Assembly (NCBI GenBank): GCA_004802725.1
Contig: SGPM01000064.1
Location: forward strand, 34,053 to 98,052
From: Antrodiella citrinella
Lineage: Eukaryota > Basidiomycota > Agaricomycetes > Polyporales > Steccherinaceae
Direction: 5' to 3'
Length of the DNA stretch: 64,000 nucleotides
The position numbers and the translations under genes are program-made. Positions 22,927 to 33,590 of this stretch are shown piece after piece (the first letter of the stretch is position 1; each line of letters begins with the position of its first letter). The notes under the pieces are model-generated. The model made no database searches, was not told where the DNA came from, and saw nothing but the letters and a program-made list of their open reading frames with translations.

Positions 22927-24355
22927 CTAAGCACCCGACTTCTCGTCATCGCCCCATGCATCCGATGAACCCCAGTACGATCTGCAAATAAAGTCATGAA
23001 GTGATCGCCAGCGAACGGTGAAAGAAAGAAGCCCACGGTGGGAGGTCAAGCGTCGGGGGTGGGGGTTCTTCAGATCCCATACCATATGACGGAGGAGCAG
23101 CGGAAAGCCCGGACGTAATGTTGATGGGGATCTCATACGCAATGCTGTTCCCTAGACCGGGGAAGACCACCTTCAGAAACAAGTTATACTGCAAATACTC
23201 AGCGTCGTTCGCACAAGAAAATGTACGATATCAAGATCGCTCACCTTGATACGCATAGTGGGTGTTTGGAAGGTCGGTGGACACGTGAGGAGATACGCCG
23301 AGCGGAACATCGTCTCCTGCATCCACGTCCCCGTACTCTTGTCCCTCTCCGATGGGATGAAAACTTTCTCTTTCGTCTGGACATCTACGGGGGCACCGCT
23401 TGCAGATACACTGGTCGCGGTCTCTAGACCGCCAAGAGATGTCACGTCTTCTTCGCCATATTCGGCCAAGAAATGGGCTTGAAGCCAGATGAGCCGCCGG
23501 ACGCGGAATTGTACTTCGGATGGCCGCATGGGCGGAGTGGGAAAGAGAGGCTTCGTGGGGTTCTTGTCCACCTCGTCTTTCTTCATTGACTTTGTTATAG
23601 TTATGACACGGATAGTATATGGTATCGGAGTAAATAGTGGGTATTTGGGGACGTTTGGGAAGGAGATCTGCAGTCAGTAACCATCAGTCCGCCTTAAAAT
23701 ACATATTAACGAAGTAGCGATACTCCACCTCCAACCTAGCACTGGCATAATCACCGAAGAAACCACGTCTCATCTTCTTCTCAATGGAAATTGCGTGCAA
23801 AGGGATCTGTAAATTAGGCACTCGCAGACTTGCGGCGGTCTGTTCGCCCTCCGGGTCCTGGGGAACCACAGGGATCGGAATCCGTATACGCCTGTTTCTC
23901 GACAGCAGCCCGGGACGGATGCCAACCAGCTCAACGAAGTACCCAATTTGACCATGCGTTCCGTAACTGCCGTACTGGCAGGATGGTGGCGCGTCCACGG
24001 GTAGAGTAAACTCAAAAGGTATTCGCAGCAGTTGACTGCCTGCCGGTGGATAGCTCAGCGAGCTCCGAGTCCAGAGCGGAGTGTTCCTTGCAATGACAGT
24101 CACGATTTGGTGGCGCACCACTCGCTGGTTGCCAATCTGAGAGCTGATCCTCCTGTAAAGCAAGACAAAATATCAGTTAAACCGGGGATCGCACAAATGA
24201 AGTGCGACGTACGTAGAGATTGATCCCCTAAACTTCACATGAACCTCTTCGAGCTGGTCATCCACCACTTGCGGGAAGTGTAGCTCTGCCTCTCCCTTCA
24301 GAACTTGACCACCGACACAGATGGAACCGCAGGATAAGTTCAGTTTCAACGACAT
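22927..24355 (-). CDS. Arrestin-like protein
   Basis: Alpha-arrestin-type adaptor. Such proteins link cargo receptors or transporters to ubiquitin ligases and endocytosis. Starts MSLKLNLSCGSICVGGQVLKG with the usual arrestin N-fold strands (GEAELHFPQ, EVHVKFRGSI). It continues through LLRIPFEFTLP and a GQIGYFVELVGIR strand pair, then the C-fold exons (PSEVQFRVRRLIWLQAHF, AYLLTCPPTFQTPTMRI, YNLFLKVVFPG). The C-terminus is proline-rich and ends at 22927. I see no PPxY motif in the parts I read, so direct Nedd4-type ligase binding is not supported. Confidence 0.75.
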
Positions 24356-24540
24356 GTTCGCAGTCAAAAAGCATTGGATAAGGATAATAGCAGTGATTTG
24401 ACAGATGCTTGAGTTTTGGGAAAGGCAGTCTCCCGCTGCGCAGTACAGCGTGACACGGATGGGACACACACACGTGTTATGCGTGATGTCACATTTACGT
24501 GACGTGACCACTTTTCTCTGACCAGTCTCTGACCCAACTC

Positions 24541-24930
24541 TGACCTATATTTTGTAGAAGATCTGGAGGTTGTTGGCAGATGAGCATGATACCATGCATA
24601 AGAAGTACGTGCTATGTTGTGTACCCCGAGTTATTCGTGTCTGAATAGTCTGCAGGTTCTTGGAGTTCCGTACCAAGGATGCATCTAAGTACGTCGGCGT
24701 TTATAGCAAGTACAAATACTCTTGCATTTGCAATCACAAACAGGAGTATGCGTCTTGCGCTGGTAGTATGCCGGTCCATGTTTGGTTTACCATGTGTTTC
24801 ACCCTGCGGGCAACGTGGCGGCGGGCGCTTACTGATAGGAACGACTGTCTTCCGCACAGTAAGTACTAGAGGCTGACTGTGGGAGCCTAGCGGGCGCTCA
24901 TCCAATCGACGCCTCTGCGTGATACAATTT
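24541..24930 (+). pseudogene. Duplicated 3' end of the farnesyltransferase alpha gene
   Basis: Diverged copy, in opposite orientation, of the last two exons, the last intron and the 3' flank of the gene at 7660-8998. It matches ADEHDTMHKK and the intron GTACGTGCT...CTGCAG, then the last exon FLEFRTKDAS, where the parent has FWEFRIKDAS. The block CACCCTGCGGGCAACGTGGC is shared with the flank. An in-frame TAG interrupts the first matched exon (TTTTGTAGAAG where the parent has TTTTTTGGAAG). The intron is retained, so this was a DNA-level duplication. No upstream part of the gene is present. Confidence 0.8.
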
Positions 24931-25457
24931 ACAAATTACAAATTTACAATGGTGTGTTGGCGTCGGATTCTGGGGAGCTTGAAACAAATATCAAAAGCAC
25001 CAAACTATGACATAAAGTGAAATAGAATACGAGACTTCCTGTATTATGAACTTGATGCATGTGAGGCTACGGGAGCTCGAGGCTGTGATCGAGACAAAGA
25101 ACGAGAATGAAACGTGATGCGAAAACGGTATGTCATTATGCGTGGTACAGTACTAGCGTGTCATAAGCCATGCAATTCTCTCCCATATAGCCACCTCGCT
25201 GATTGAGAAATAAAGCTACAGAACGAATATGAATGCGTACACAGTGAGTGGATGAAGTAGTTGATTTAATATGGTACTTGAACGCTGACAAGAACAACTG
25301 TGATTCTATCAAGGTCAGAAGGGTCATGTATAATGTATATAGAGACGCGTACCATTAGAAAGCGACGAGCGTGCTACACCTAGCTTACACAGCACATCAC
25401 CAAGACCCACTGCAGAATCCCAACGGTGCTACAGCGCGATCACGCGACACGCCTCCG
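24931..25457. other. Intergenic, nothing recognised
   Basis: A/T-richer stretch of about 500 bases between the farnesyltransferase relic and the next gene. No domain or RNA structure identified. Confidence 0.4.
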
Positions 25458-26189
25458 TCAAATCGCAGACGCAGCCTTCGCGATCGTTCTCTCGTTCCAT
25501 GGGATCGCACTGATTCCAAGACAATACTCGCCCTCCCCACGACTCTGCTGCTCGGAGCGTCGAGGCCGCGGCATCCCGACCGCCACGGCCACCTGCAGCG
25601 TGCCGGAGCGGGTGTAGCCGCCCGTGGGAGACTCGAAGGAGGGCGTGGAGTCGTTCGAGACGTCGGTGGGTGCGGGTGAGTGGGAGCGACCGAGGTGCAG
25701 GTGACGTCGTAGGCCAGATAGTCGACTCGTATGCGGTGCGTCTGACTCCGACTGCAGGGAGTCGAGGGTAAACAGCTCTAGAGGAGCAGGAGGGGGTATC
25801 TTGTTATCCGGGATAAATCGTGCAGACATGGGCTGGATGCAACATTTAGGATTGCAAATTCACGGATTGGATGTGTGGGTGCTCACCGTCATGGCATCCC
25901 ATGTCGTTTCGTCGTATATATCCTCCTTCGTCTCAAACCGCACATCCCATAGCAATGGTTTTTCATCCAGTAGCTCATCGCGTCTCCTCCCAAACGACAA
26001 ACTTGCTGCCGCAGCAGCAGCAGCCGCTCGTCTCCGACGAGGGTAAAATCGTCTCAAAATCAGGAGCGCAAATACTGCGCCAACGAGCAATCCAGCACCC
26101 AAGAAGACGAAGATGAGAGGGGTTCCCGTGGACCCGAGGTTCGGTACATTATTGTTGGGATCATTCGGTGAGGGCGTCGGGCTGGACAT
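25458..26189 (-). CDS. Single-pass membrane protein with basic juxtamembrane segment
   Basis: Two exons. Exon 1: a Ser/Pro/Asn-rich start (MSSPTPSPNDPNNN), one membrane span (LIFVFLGAGLLVGAVFALLI), a strongly basic RRFYPRRRR stop-transfer, a run of alanines and a LLWDVRF motif. Exon 2 is joined from WDAM to MSARFIPDNKIPPPAPLELF and contains LQVAVAVGMPRP and CLGISAIPW before the stop at 25458. The layout predicts a type III/I single-span protein with a cytosolic tail. The gene at 41942-42639 has the same architecture and the same late motifs. Function unknown. Confidence 0.65.
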
Positions 26190-26745
26190 GATGATGGTGA
26201 GATAGCGTACACACCGACCAGCAACGGAGGAAGTGGAGTTGAACCTGTAAAGAGTGTTGAATCATGTAGGCGACAGTGACGCACCTTATAATCGAGGCTG
26301 ACACGGTGCTGCGCGGCCCACGTACAGCCTGCCGGAACCATTCCGTCGTTAGGAGCTCGAAAGCATCCGCAGTACCGCTCCTATGTCTGATTTTTACTTC
26401 CGTCCATATGCCACGAGATCGAGGACGATGTGAGGTAAGCGGGCAGGCTGTAAACAGCTGTAACAAGAGGTAAACAAGTCTGTAACAAAACGAACTGGCT
26501 CCGCAATCGTCCAAGCGCTCGGAGCGGACGAGAACGTTCAGTGGCAGTGTCACGAATCGTCGGATTGCTAAACGGGTCCAATTGCATGGTCTTGGCTCGC
26601 CTGGTTCCACAGACCGAGGACTGCGGCGGCACAATAAGTACAAGCTCACATCCATTCGTTCTGCGATATCATACATCCTCCAACGTACAAGTACAACAAG
26701 GATTCAAACATCTCAGTTCGGCTTCGACATTCACAGCTTGCATTC
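26190..26745. other. Intergenic, no supported gene
   Basis: Lies between the membrane-protein start and the 3' end of the first GHR gene. The last about 100 bases (from ACAAGTACAACAAGGATT) resemble the flank of the second GHR at about 33490-33590. Confidence 0.4.
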
Positions 26746-28478
26746 TTAGAGCGGCAAGATGTTCGGAATCGGACCAACAGGTACGATGCGCTTCGGGTTC
26801 AACTGCAACAAAACACGATCAGCAAATCAGCTCCATCTTCAAGGATGAGTACGTACCATGGGATGAGACCAGTAGTAGTGCGTCTTGATGTGGTCAAAGT
26901 TGCATGTCTCCTTGAAGGAAGGATAGTTCCAGTACAGCTTACGCACCCATCTGTCACGATATCAGGATGGTGAGTTCTTATTGACGGAAACACGGAACAC
27001 GCACAGGTGAAGGTTGGGGTACCCATCGCGGATGGTACGGAAGTTGCACTTGAAGTGACCGACGTACACGGGGTCGAACCTCACCTACAGGACTTGTGTC
27101 AGCGCAAAAGTCGCGGATCGCATTCTTTAGATGCTTACAATGGTGACGAAAAGCCTGATGTCGGCTTCGGTGAGGACGTTCCCAACAACGTAATCTTTGC
27201 CCTCCAAGATCTTTTCCAGTCGGTCCAAGGACTCGAACAGTGCCTTGACAGCAATTTCGTATGCCTCCTGAGTGCCCGCAAAACCGCTCTTGTACACGCC
27301 GTCTAGAACAACTCAGCAGATACTCTTGGAAAATGGCCGGGTATAGTGAGCTTACTGTTGACGGTGTCATATACCCACTCGTTCTGCGCGTCGATTTCTG
27401 CGCGGAGAGCCTCAGGATAGATGTCGATCTTGGCCTTGTCAGCTGGGAGCTGTTCGTTGAATTCCGAGTTGAACATGCGGATGATCTCCGAGCTCTCGTT
27501 GTTCACGATTGAGTTGGTCTTCTTGTCCCAAAGCAGAGGTACGGTGAACCTGAGGAGGGTCAAAATGGTGTGAGTAAAGTACGGCGTAGCGACGAGAAAC
27601 AGGGAGTGAAGTGGTATGCGTGTATGGTAGTGAACCCACGACAAGGTATGTGCGTCCCACGGCCGAAAACGGCGAGCAGTAAACATTCAACCAATGCAGA
27701 CATGTGCTCAACAGCACAACGGTTAAGTACTCACCGACCGTCATAATCAGGCGAAGCCCGAAGGTACAGATCCTTGACGTGCTGGGATTTGAAGAGCGGA
27801 TCAGATTGGGCTCCTGGGTACGCATCCGCGTCGGCGAAAGGCCAGCCATCCGCACCCATGTGAGGAGAGACAACGGTCACATCTACGCATGTCATTTCAG
27901 GTCAATAACTCGTGGGATTGGCGGAAATATGAAAGTGTACCGATGAAGGCCTCAAGGCCCTTCAGTTGACGGGTGATGAGAGTCCGGGTGGCCCATGCTG
28001 TTAGGGAATTACTGGTGAGCGTACACGCATTGGGGGTAGAGGAACGTTCACGTACGACAGGCATAGGAAACGTAGAGATGATACCGCCCTGCGAATCATC
28101 AAGTGTTGGTGAGTAACACTGTCACGTATACGGGAATTAAGGAAAGGAAGTCAAGGGGAGAGATAGACCCAGTAGTAGGGGGTGCGAAGAAGGAGCGTGC
28201 TCGCGGTTCGCGTCCCATACTGACTCCGCGTTCGGGGCAAGACCCGCGAATTTCTTCACGACTAACAAGGTCATAGCAGCACACACTGCTTCCCAACCAC
28301 TACTTACAAACCCACAAAGACCGAAACACATAGTACACATGAACGCACCTTTCTCCGGTTCATACTGTCCGCCCTTCACGATATGGTTCCTGAATGAAGA
28401 CGGTCGCCTTTTGAACGACCCATCCACTTCTGTCTTCATGTGCGAGATATCGCTTTGGTTGGTGACGTTGCGAGCCAT
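26746..28478 (-). CDS. Glutathionyl-hydroquinone reductase (GHR, Xi-class GST), copy 1
   Basis: Reduces glutathionyl-(hydro)quinones with glutathione, a step in quinone and lignin-derived phenol handling. Starts [11 protein letters not shown]; then [25 protein letters not shown] and, across an intron, [18 protein letters not shown], with the catalytic Cys in the CPWA motif. Further exons give [83 protein letters not shown] and [12 protein letters not shown], and the last exon [11 protein letters not shown]. All splice phases checked are consistent. It is similar to yeast ECM4 and bacterial YqjG. A damaged paralogue is at 33.6-35.2 kb. Confidence 0.92.
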
Positions 28479-29229
28479 TACACGTGTATTGGATATTAAA
28501 GTGAGGTGCGATGGTGTTGTCAGTTTCAAATGTGAACCTCCGAGTCGACGTGCGGAGGCTTGAAGATGCAAATGGCGACGGTCTACGAATCTGAGCGACG
28601 ACGGGGGTCGATAGGTGCTCTTGGCGAGTGAGAAGAGGGGACGAGAAAGGTGTGAGAACGAGAAAGGAGGAGGCATTGGGATTTATATTGCTCAGGCCTC
28701 ATATGGTCGACGATGATTGTGAGGTCATCGACATTATCATGCTGCTTGTAGTCATATTTCAACTTTTAGCAAGCATCTTTGGATCTTTAGACCCAATCAT
28801 CCAACACGCTAGCCATACAGACTCCTGACCGTGTGGTGAAAGAGTCGATAACAGGGAAGGGAGAGCCCGAAGGTTACATTCAGAACAACAGTCCTCATAT
28901 TCCTTTGGATTTCCGAGTCATATAGGACACCGCAACGTTGGACGAGTCGGTCAACTTGAAGAAGGCCGCTGCAGTACATGGCACTAAAGAACTTGAAGTG
29001 CTCACGACAGCCTCAGCCTGCTCTTGGCCTGCTCAGTAATGTCAATGAACTTATGAAGACGGTGTACGTGATCGCGACGGCATTCGCCGCGAAGGCGAGC
29101 TACTCCAGTGCATCGATGCGCCTCTGTCCTGAACATATTCATCAGTACTGTCGCTCGTACGTGACGATTCTGCTGATGACTTGATGCTGATACGAAAAAC
29201 CATACGCTACGCTCTAGTAGATTGTCACA
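28479..29229. other. Intergenic, no supported gene
   Basis: Divergent promoter region between GHR1 (-) and an F-box gene (+). Nothing else recognised. Confidence 0.4.
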
Positions 29230-30624
29230 ATGGAGATTGGGGATCCTCTTCCGCCCGAAATCTGGCTTCACATTGCCAGCGAACTTGTCAAGGATGGCAA
29301 AAGCGATGTACAGAATCTTACCTTGACCAACAGCTTTTTCCGCGATTTGACGCAGCCGCCTCTCTTCACGACCCTCGACATGAAGATTCACTCCGAGTTC
29401 TCCAGTGATCCGAATCCGACACCCATCTACTTTCACACCACCCAATACAACACCCAGTTTCTCGAGTATCTGGCATTTCTCAATTCTCCACGAATCGCCT
29501 CTCGTATTCTGAATGTCCATCTGGGCAGGATGGATCATGAGAAACCCCTCGACAACGATCGTGTGGATGCACTCGTCCTCGTTCGGACGGTCTTCGAGCG
29601 GATATCCTCATTCACCAATCTTCTCGTCGTAGAGATGTCTTATTGTCCCATAGACACCTACTCTCTCAGTCAGCTTCTAGCCGTACCTCATCTCGGAAAA
29701 CTATCATTGTATTGCTGCTATCTGAGGCTGGACGGCTATCCCGCCATCCCCAAATCCTTCAAGGTGACCAGTCTCAGTGTATATCCTGGCGGATCGCACT
29801 CAGCCTCAAGATATACCGACACGTGGTGGATGCGTCTCTTGCTCAGAGCAGAGGAAGTCAGTATTCTCGACGAGGCCATGTCCGCCTCGTTTATATCATT
29901 CCTTGCGTTGGTTACCTCACGTCCCTTGCATTCTTTGCGAGAGCTAGACCTGTGCGCGTTTGCGCCCGAACATCATGATTTTCAGGCAGTGCTTTGGGCC
30001 TGCCCTGCCCTTGAAAGTATTTGGATCAACACCATGTATTATTCAGTTATTTCCAACGCGATTCCTCCCATACCTTACGGCGCTGCTCCTTCGCTCACAT
30101 TCATATGCGCCCCTTGGCTGTACCTCCGTATATACCTTCGGCATCCGTCCGTCCGTCGAGTTTGGATGGGAGACATTCCGCACGGCGAATGTCTCATTCG
30201 TCTTCGAGAGGTTTATACTCTCAGGCCCGAATTGACTGCCATCCGCTTCCGCCCCGAGGATCCTCTATCGACGGACGAAGTCGAGTTCGTGCTCACACAC
30301 TTCCGCTCCCTCGAAAAGTTTGAGGTCTCAGTGCATCATGTGACAGAGCAGATATTTCAAGGGGTAAGTGAGACATAGCATCCGAGTGAACGGGCCGCTA
30401 AGTTTGAGTCGTTTCGGCAGATTCTGGATTTGCTTTTGACCGCAGATTTAGCACCGACGCTCCGCATGGTGTCCGTCAACTGCTGGTCGACAATAGAAAC
30501 CATGCACACCCAGGCAGCTTCTGCAGAGCTTTCGTCCCGGTTGCGGCAGAAATGCCCGTTACTGGCTTCCGTACAGGTGAAAAGCGAGGAGATACAGCTC
30601 GCGTGGACGCCGGATGACACGTAG
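29230..30624 (+). CDS. F-box-like protein
   Basis: Exon 1 (29230-30363) starts MEIGDPLPPEIWLHIASEL, an F-box-like start, and continues with LTNSFFRDLTQPPLFTTLD. The body has leucine-rich segments typical of the C-terminal half of such proteins (FTNLLVVEMSYC, LGKLSLYCCYL, LHSLRELDLC). A 57-nt intron (30364-30420) joins FQG in frame to exon 2, ILDLLLTADLAPTLRMVSV, which ends AWTPDDT at 30624. Predicted role: substrate receptor of an SCF ubiquitin ligase. Intact, unlike the 0-3 kb copies, to which it shows no close similarity. It sits between the two GHR copies. Confidence 0.75.
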
Positions 30625-31225
30625 AGCATGTCTCCTGAGGATGCTGAATTTGGGGAATGACGCAGAGTACACAAGTAGATTCGGCGATCGCGACGAAGCA
30701 GCACACCATGGCTGTGCTCAAAACTTTTCGGGTTCTCCAGTGTACTCGTCCGTGTTTTCTCTGCAGTCCACTACCTGAGCATATTCATTCACTCGGACAG
30801 ATCGTTGCGATCGAACACGAGGATCGGGGAAGAATATTGGATTCAAGACACATGTTGCGCAGGCGGCAGATCATGCACTCTGACTTTGTGGCTTCTCGAA
30901 ATTACTTAATTCTCAGATCCTGTACTTACTTTGCTTTAGGTTTACATACAATGTCTTAGAGCGAAGATGACGTGAGAATTTGAATTGCGAGATTAGTATG
31001 AATTTCCATCCTCATGTTCTTACCAATGTCGAAGGTTATAATCTTGTCTGCCTCTTGGTTTTATTTGACACGCACCGCATTCATTCGACATCTCGGATCC
31101 CACATATGATCAAGCGCGCAGTGTGTACACGCGGTGATATGCATTTGTAGAGCATCCCGCCGCTGGATACGGTTTATCTGGAAGTACGCATTTACCACAT
31201 CATCGCGAGGTTGGACGAGATCGGT
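30625..31225. other. Intergenic or unresolved 5' region of the kinase
   Basis: Around 31149-31225 a frame reading IPPLDTVYLEVRIYHIIARLDEI precedes the proposed kinase start and may be an additional N-terminal exon. No upstream start could be fixed. Confidence 0.35.
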
Positions 31226-33142
31226 ATGGCAGGAATAGACGGATCGACGGTGAGTTTACTTTTTCCACCAACGACGTGCCGGCGATCTCACCAGATGATG
31301 CAGTCCGAGTCCTCTGCGAATAACATCTTGTCGAAAGAGATTGCCATTCTGAAGCTCGTCGATGCAGCAATTCCCACAGACAACCCCAAAGATGTCACCG
31401 ATGATTCTGGTATTGCTCCTGAAGAAGCCCAAGATGTGATAGATAAGCTGTGGGATGTGAGTCCGGGCAAGCTGTGCATTCAAGTTCATTGTGGAATTAA
31501 TCTAAACTTCTGATAGCTCTTGGGCCGCCCGAATTCCTTGTCCGAGAAGTCCAAAAAAATCAAATTATCGGTGACGGAGAACAGAACACGGAAGATATTT
31601 CCCTCAGTACTCTTTCGACTTTGTGTGAAGCTGGCCGGGCATCACAGAAAACTACCTTCTGCACTAATTCTGCAAGACGTTCAATTCATCAGTAATAAAA
31701 GTGAAGCCACCGATGGGTTCTTCGATATTCACTCAGGTCAATATAAGGGGAACAAGGTCGCTCTCAAAAGCCTTCGGACCAATTTGGGCGAGATCATCAT
31801 ACAGAGTGTTCGAGACGTATGTTTATGATGAAAGAGATTTCAATTGATCCACCACTAACGAGGTATCACAGGAAATGCTCGAGGAGTTCTTCCTTGATGT
31901 GATTTCGTGGAACAGATTGAGGCATACGCACATCTTACCACTGCTGGGTGTGTCCGAACATGCCGAAGAGAAGATCTGTATGGTTCTTCCTTGGGAAGAT
32001 AGAGGGAATGTGAAGGACCGTATCATCAAGCTCCGCGAGAACGCAGAAATGGATGACAGCTTGCTCGTGTCTCATATACACAAATGGGTACGCGTATCGG
32101 TATTCGTGTCAATGGTCATGTCATTTCGCTGATTATTTCTTGACTAGCTGCTCCATGTTGCCCTTGGGCTTGATTACCTGCACGAGCAAAATATTGTCCA
32201 CGGAAATCTGCATGGCGTAAGCCGCATTTGCCCATCATTATGGACCCGGAGGACAGTCCAGCTAAGACACAAATGGCTGTGCAGGGAAACATTCTCATTG
32301 ACAAGCTAGACAATGCTCGCTTGACGGACTTCGGACTTGGGGAGATGATCGCATATGTGACACCACTCAACTTGAACCACGCACCCAAGCTCAGCGGTTT
32401 CTCGCATCGTGCTCCAGAGCTCCACTACCCTCACGCGTTTGGCAGAGATCCGTACCGGCCAACACCGAGCAGCGATGTCTATGCTTTCGCGTGTACCGCT
32501 GTTGAAGTGAGTGGTCTCTACTCTGTTGGCCGCGACGCATGAGATTAATGACAATTCGAAGCTTTACACGGACAAGCCGCCGTTTAGCGATCTGTCTCCA
32601 TATCGAATCAGCACAAAGGTCGTCAACGGAGAAAGACCTCGGAGACCACTCACAGCAGAAGGAGTCGTCATGTCCAACTCCTTGTGGCATTTGACGCAAC
32701 AATGCTGGGTGCAGTACCCCAAGGACCGTCCTCCAGTAAAGAACGTCGTGCGCGACATGAAAGTCATCGTCTTTGACGGACTCCAAGCTGCGTTGCAGAG
32801 TGAGATTGCTACGCATGTTAAAAGCAAAGAAGCTTTGGAAAACCAGGCCTCTTCCTATGTGAAGGAAATCGCACAACTTCAAGGCATGCTGTCGTGGCAC
32901 GAGCAAGAGTTTCGGCATTTAAAGGAAGCATTTGCGCGCCAGGAGAAAGAGTTGGTAGAGATGACTGCACAGAATGTGCAGTACAGGAACGAGGCGGAGG
33001 CGATCATCGCCATCGCCGATCAGGTGAGGTTTAGTTTTCTGACGAGGTAATCTTCTGACGTATCCTGACGTATCTCACTTTCGAAAAGCTGAAACAACGC
33101 CGCGAGCGTGGGTCTCCTGCATCTATCGGGATTTCTCAGTAA
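31226..33142 (+). CDS. TKL-like protein kinase, probably catalytically degenerate, with C-terminal coiled coil
   Basis: Seven or so exons. Visible kinase parts: KVALKSLR with the ATP lysine, HTHILPLLGVSEH, ICMVLPWEDRGNVKD, LLHVALGLDYLHEQNIVHG, NILIDKLDNARLTDFGLGEM with an intact DFG, HRAPELHYP, SSDVYAFACTAVE and CWVQYPKDRPPV. The catalytic loop reads VHGNLHGGNILID after splicing, so the usual HGD/HRD aspartate is Asn. After the kinase domain a charged heptad-like region (about 32800-33020, EALENQASSYVKEIAQLQ onward) predicts a coiled coil; the last exon ends GSPASIGISQ. The start at 31226 is provisional. A pseudokinase or scaffold role is inferred, not shown. Confidence 0.72.
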
Positions 33143-33590
33143 AGGATCTCGAATTTGTGAAGATCAACACGTACCCGATGATACAAAACTTCAAGACCCG
33201 TTGTTGAGAACAATGCTGTGCAGAGGCCGCACAGTTCATATGAAAAATTGGGCGCGAAGCAAAACATACTGCTGGATGGTGATGGATGGCCCCTCCCTTA
33301 CTGACTGGGACCGAGAGGCACAGAACTGTAGGTGGAGTGTGGAGACGGTATACAATTTTGACAAGACCCGACATCTGGGGTCGTCCGACATTGAGAGAAG
33401 CCAGGGGTGGTCAAGGAATAAGAACTCATTTGCTTATCGATCTATTAGAAGCTGGAGAGTATTCATTCTCTCTCAATGCAATATACAATATACAAGTACA
33501 GCAAGGATTTTTTTACTCTACTAGACTAGAAGACTCCTCTCGTCAGTTGATCCTCACTTGACAAACAAGATCGACGCTCACAGCTCTCGA
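33143..33590. other. Intergenic between the kinase and GHR2
   Basis: No gene supported. The end near GHR2 resembles the 3' flank of GHR1, implying the flank was duplicated with the gene. Confidence 0.4.

Noticed and set aside
29002..29538. 178-codon frame antisense to the F-box gene start
   Set aside because: It overlaps the F-box coding sequence on the other strand and has no recognisable product.
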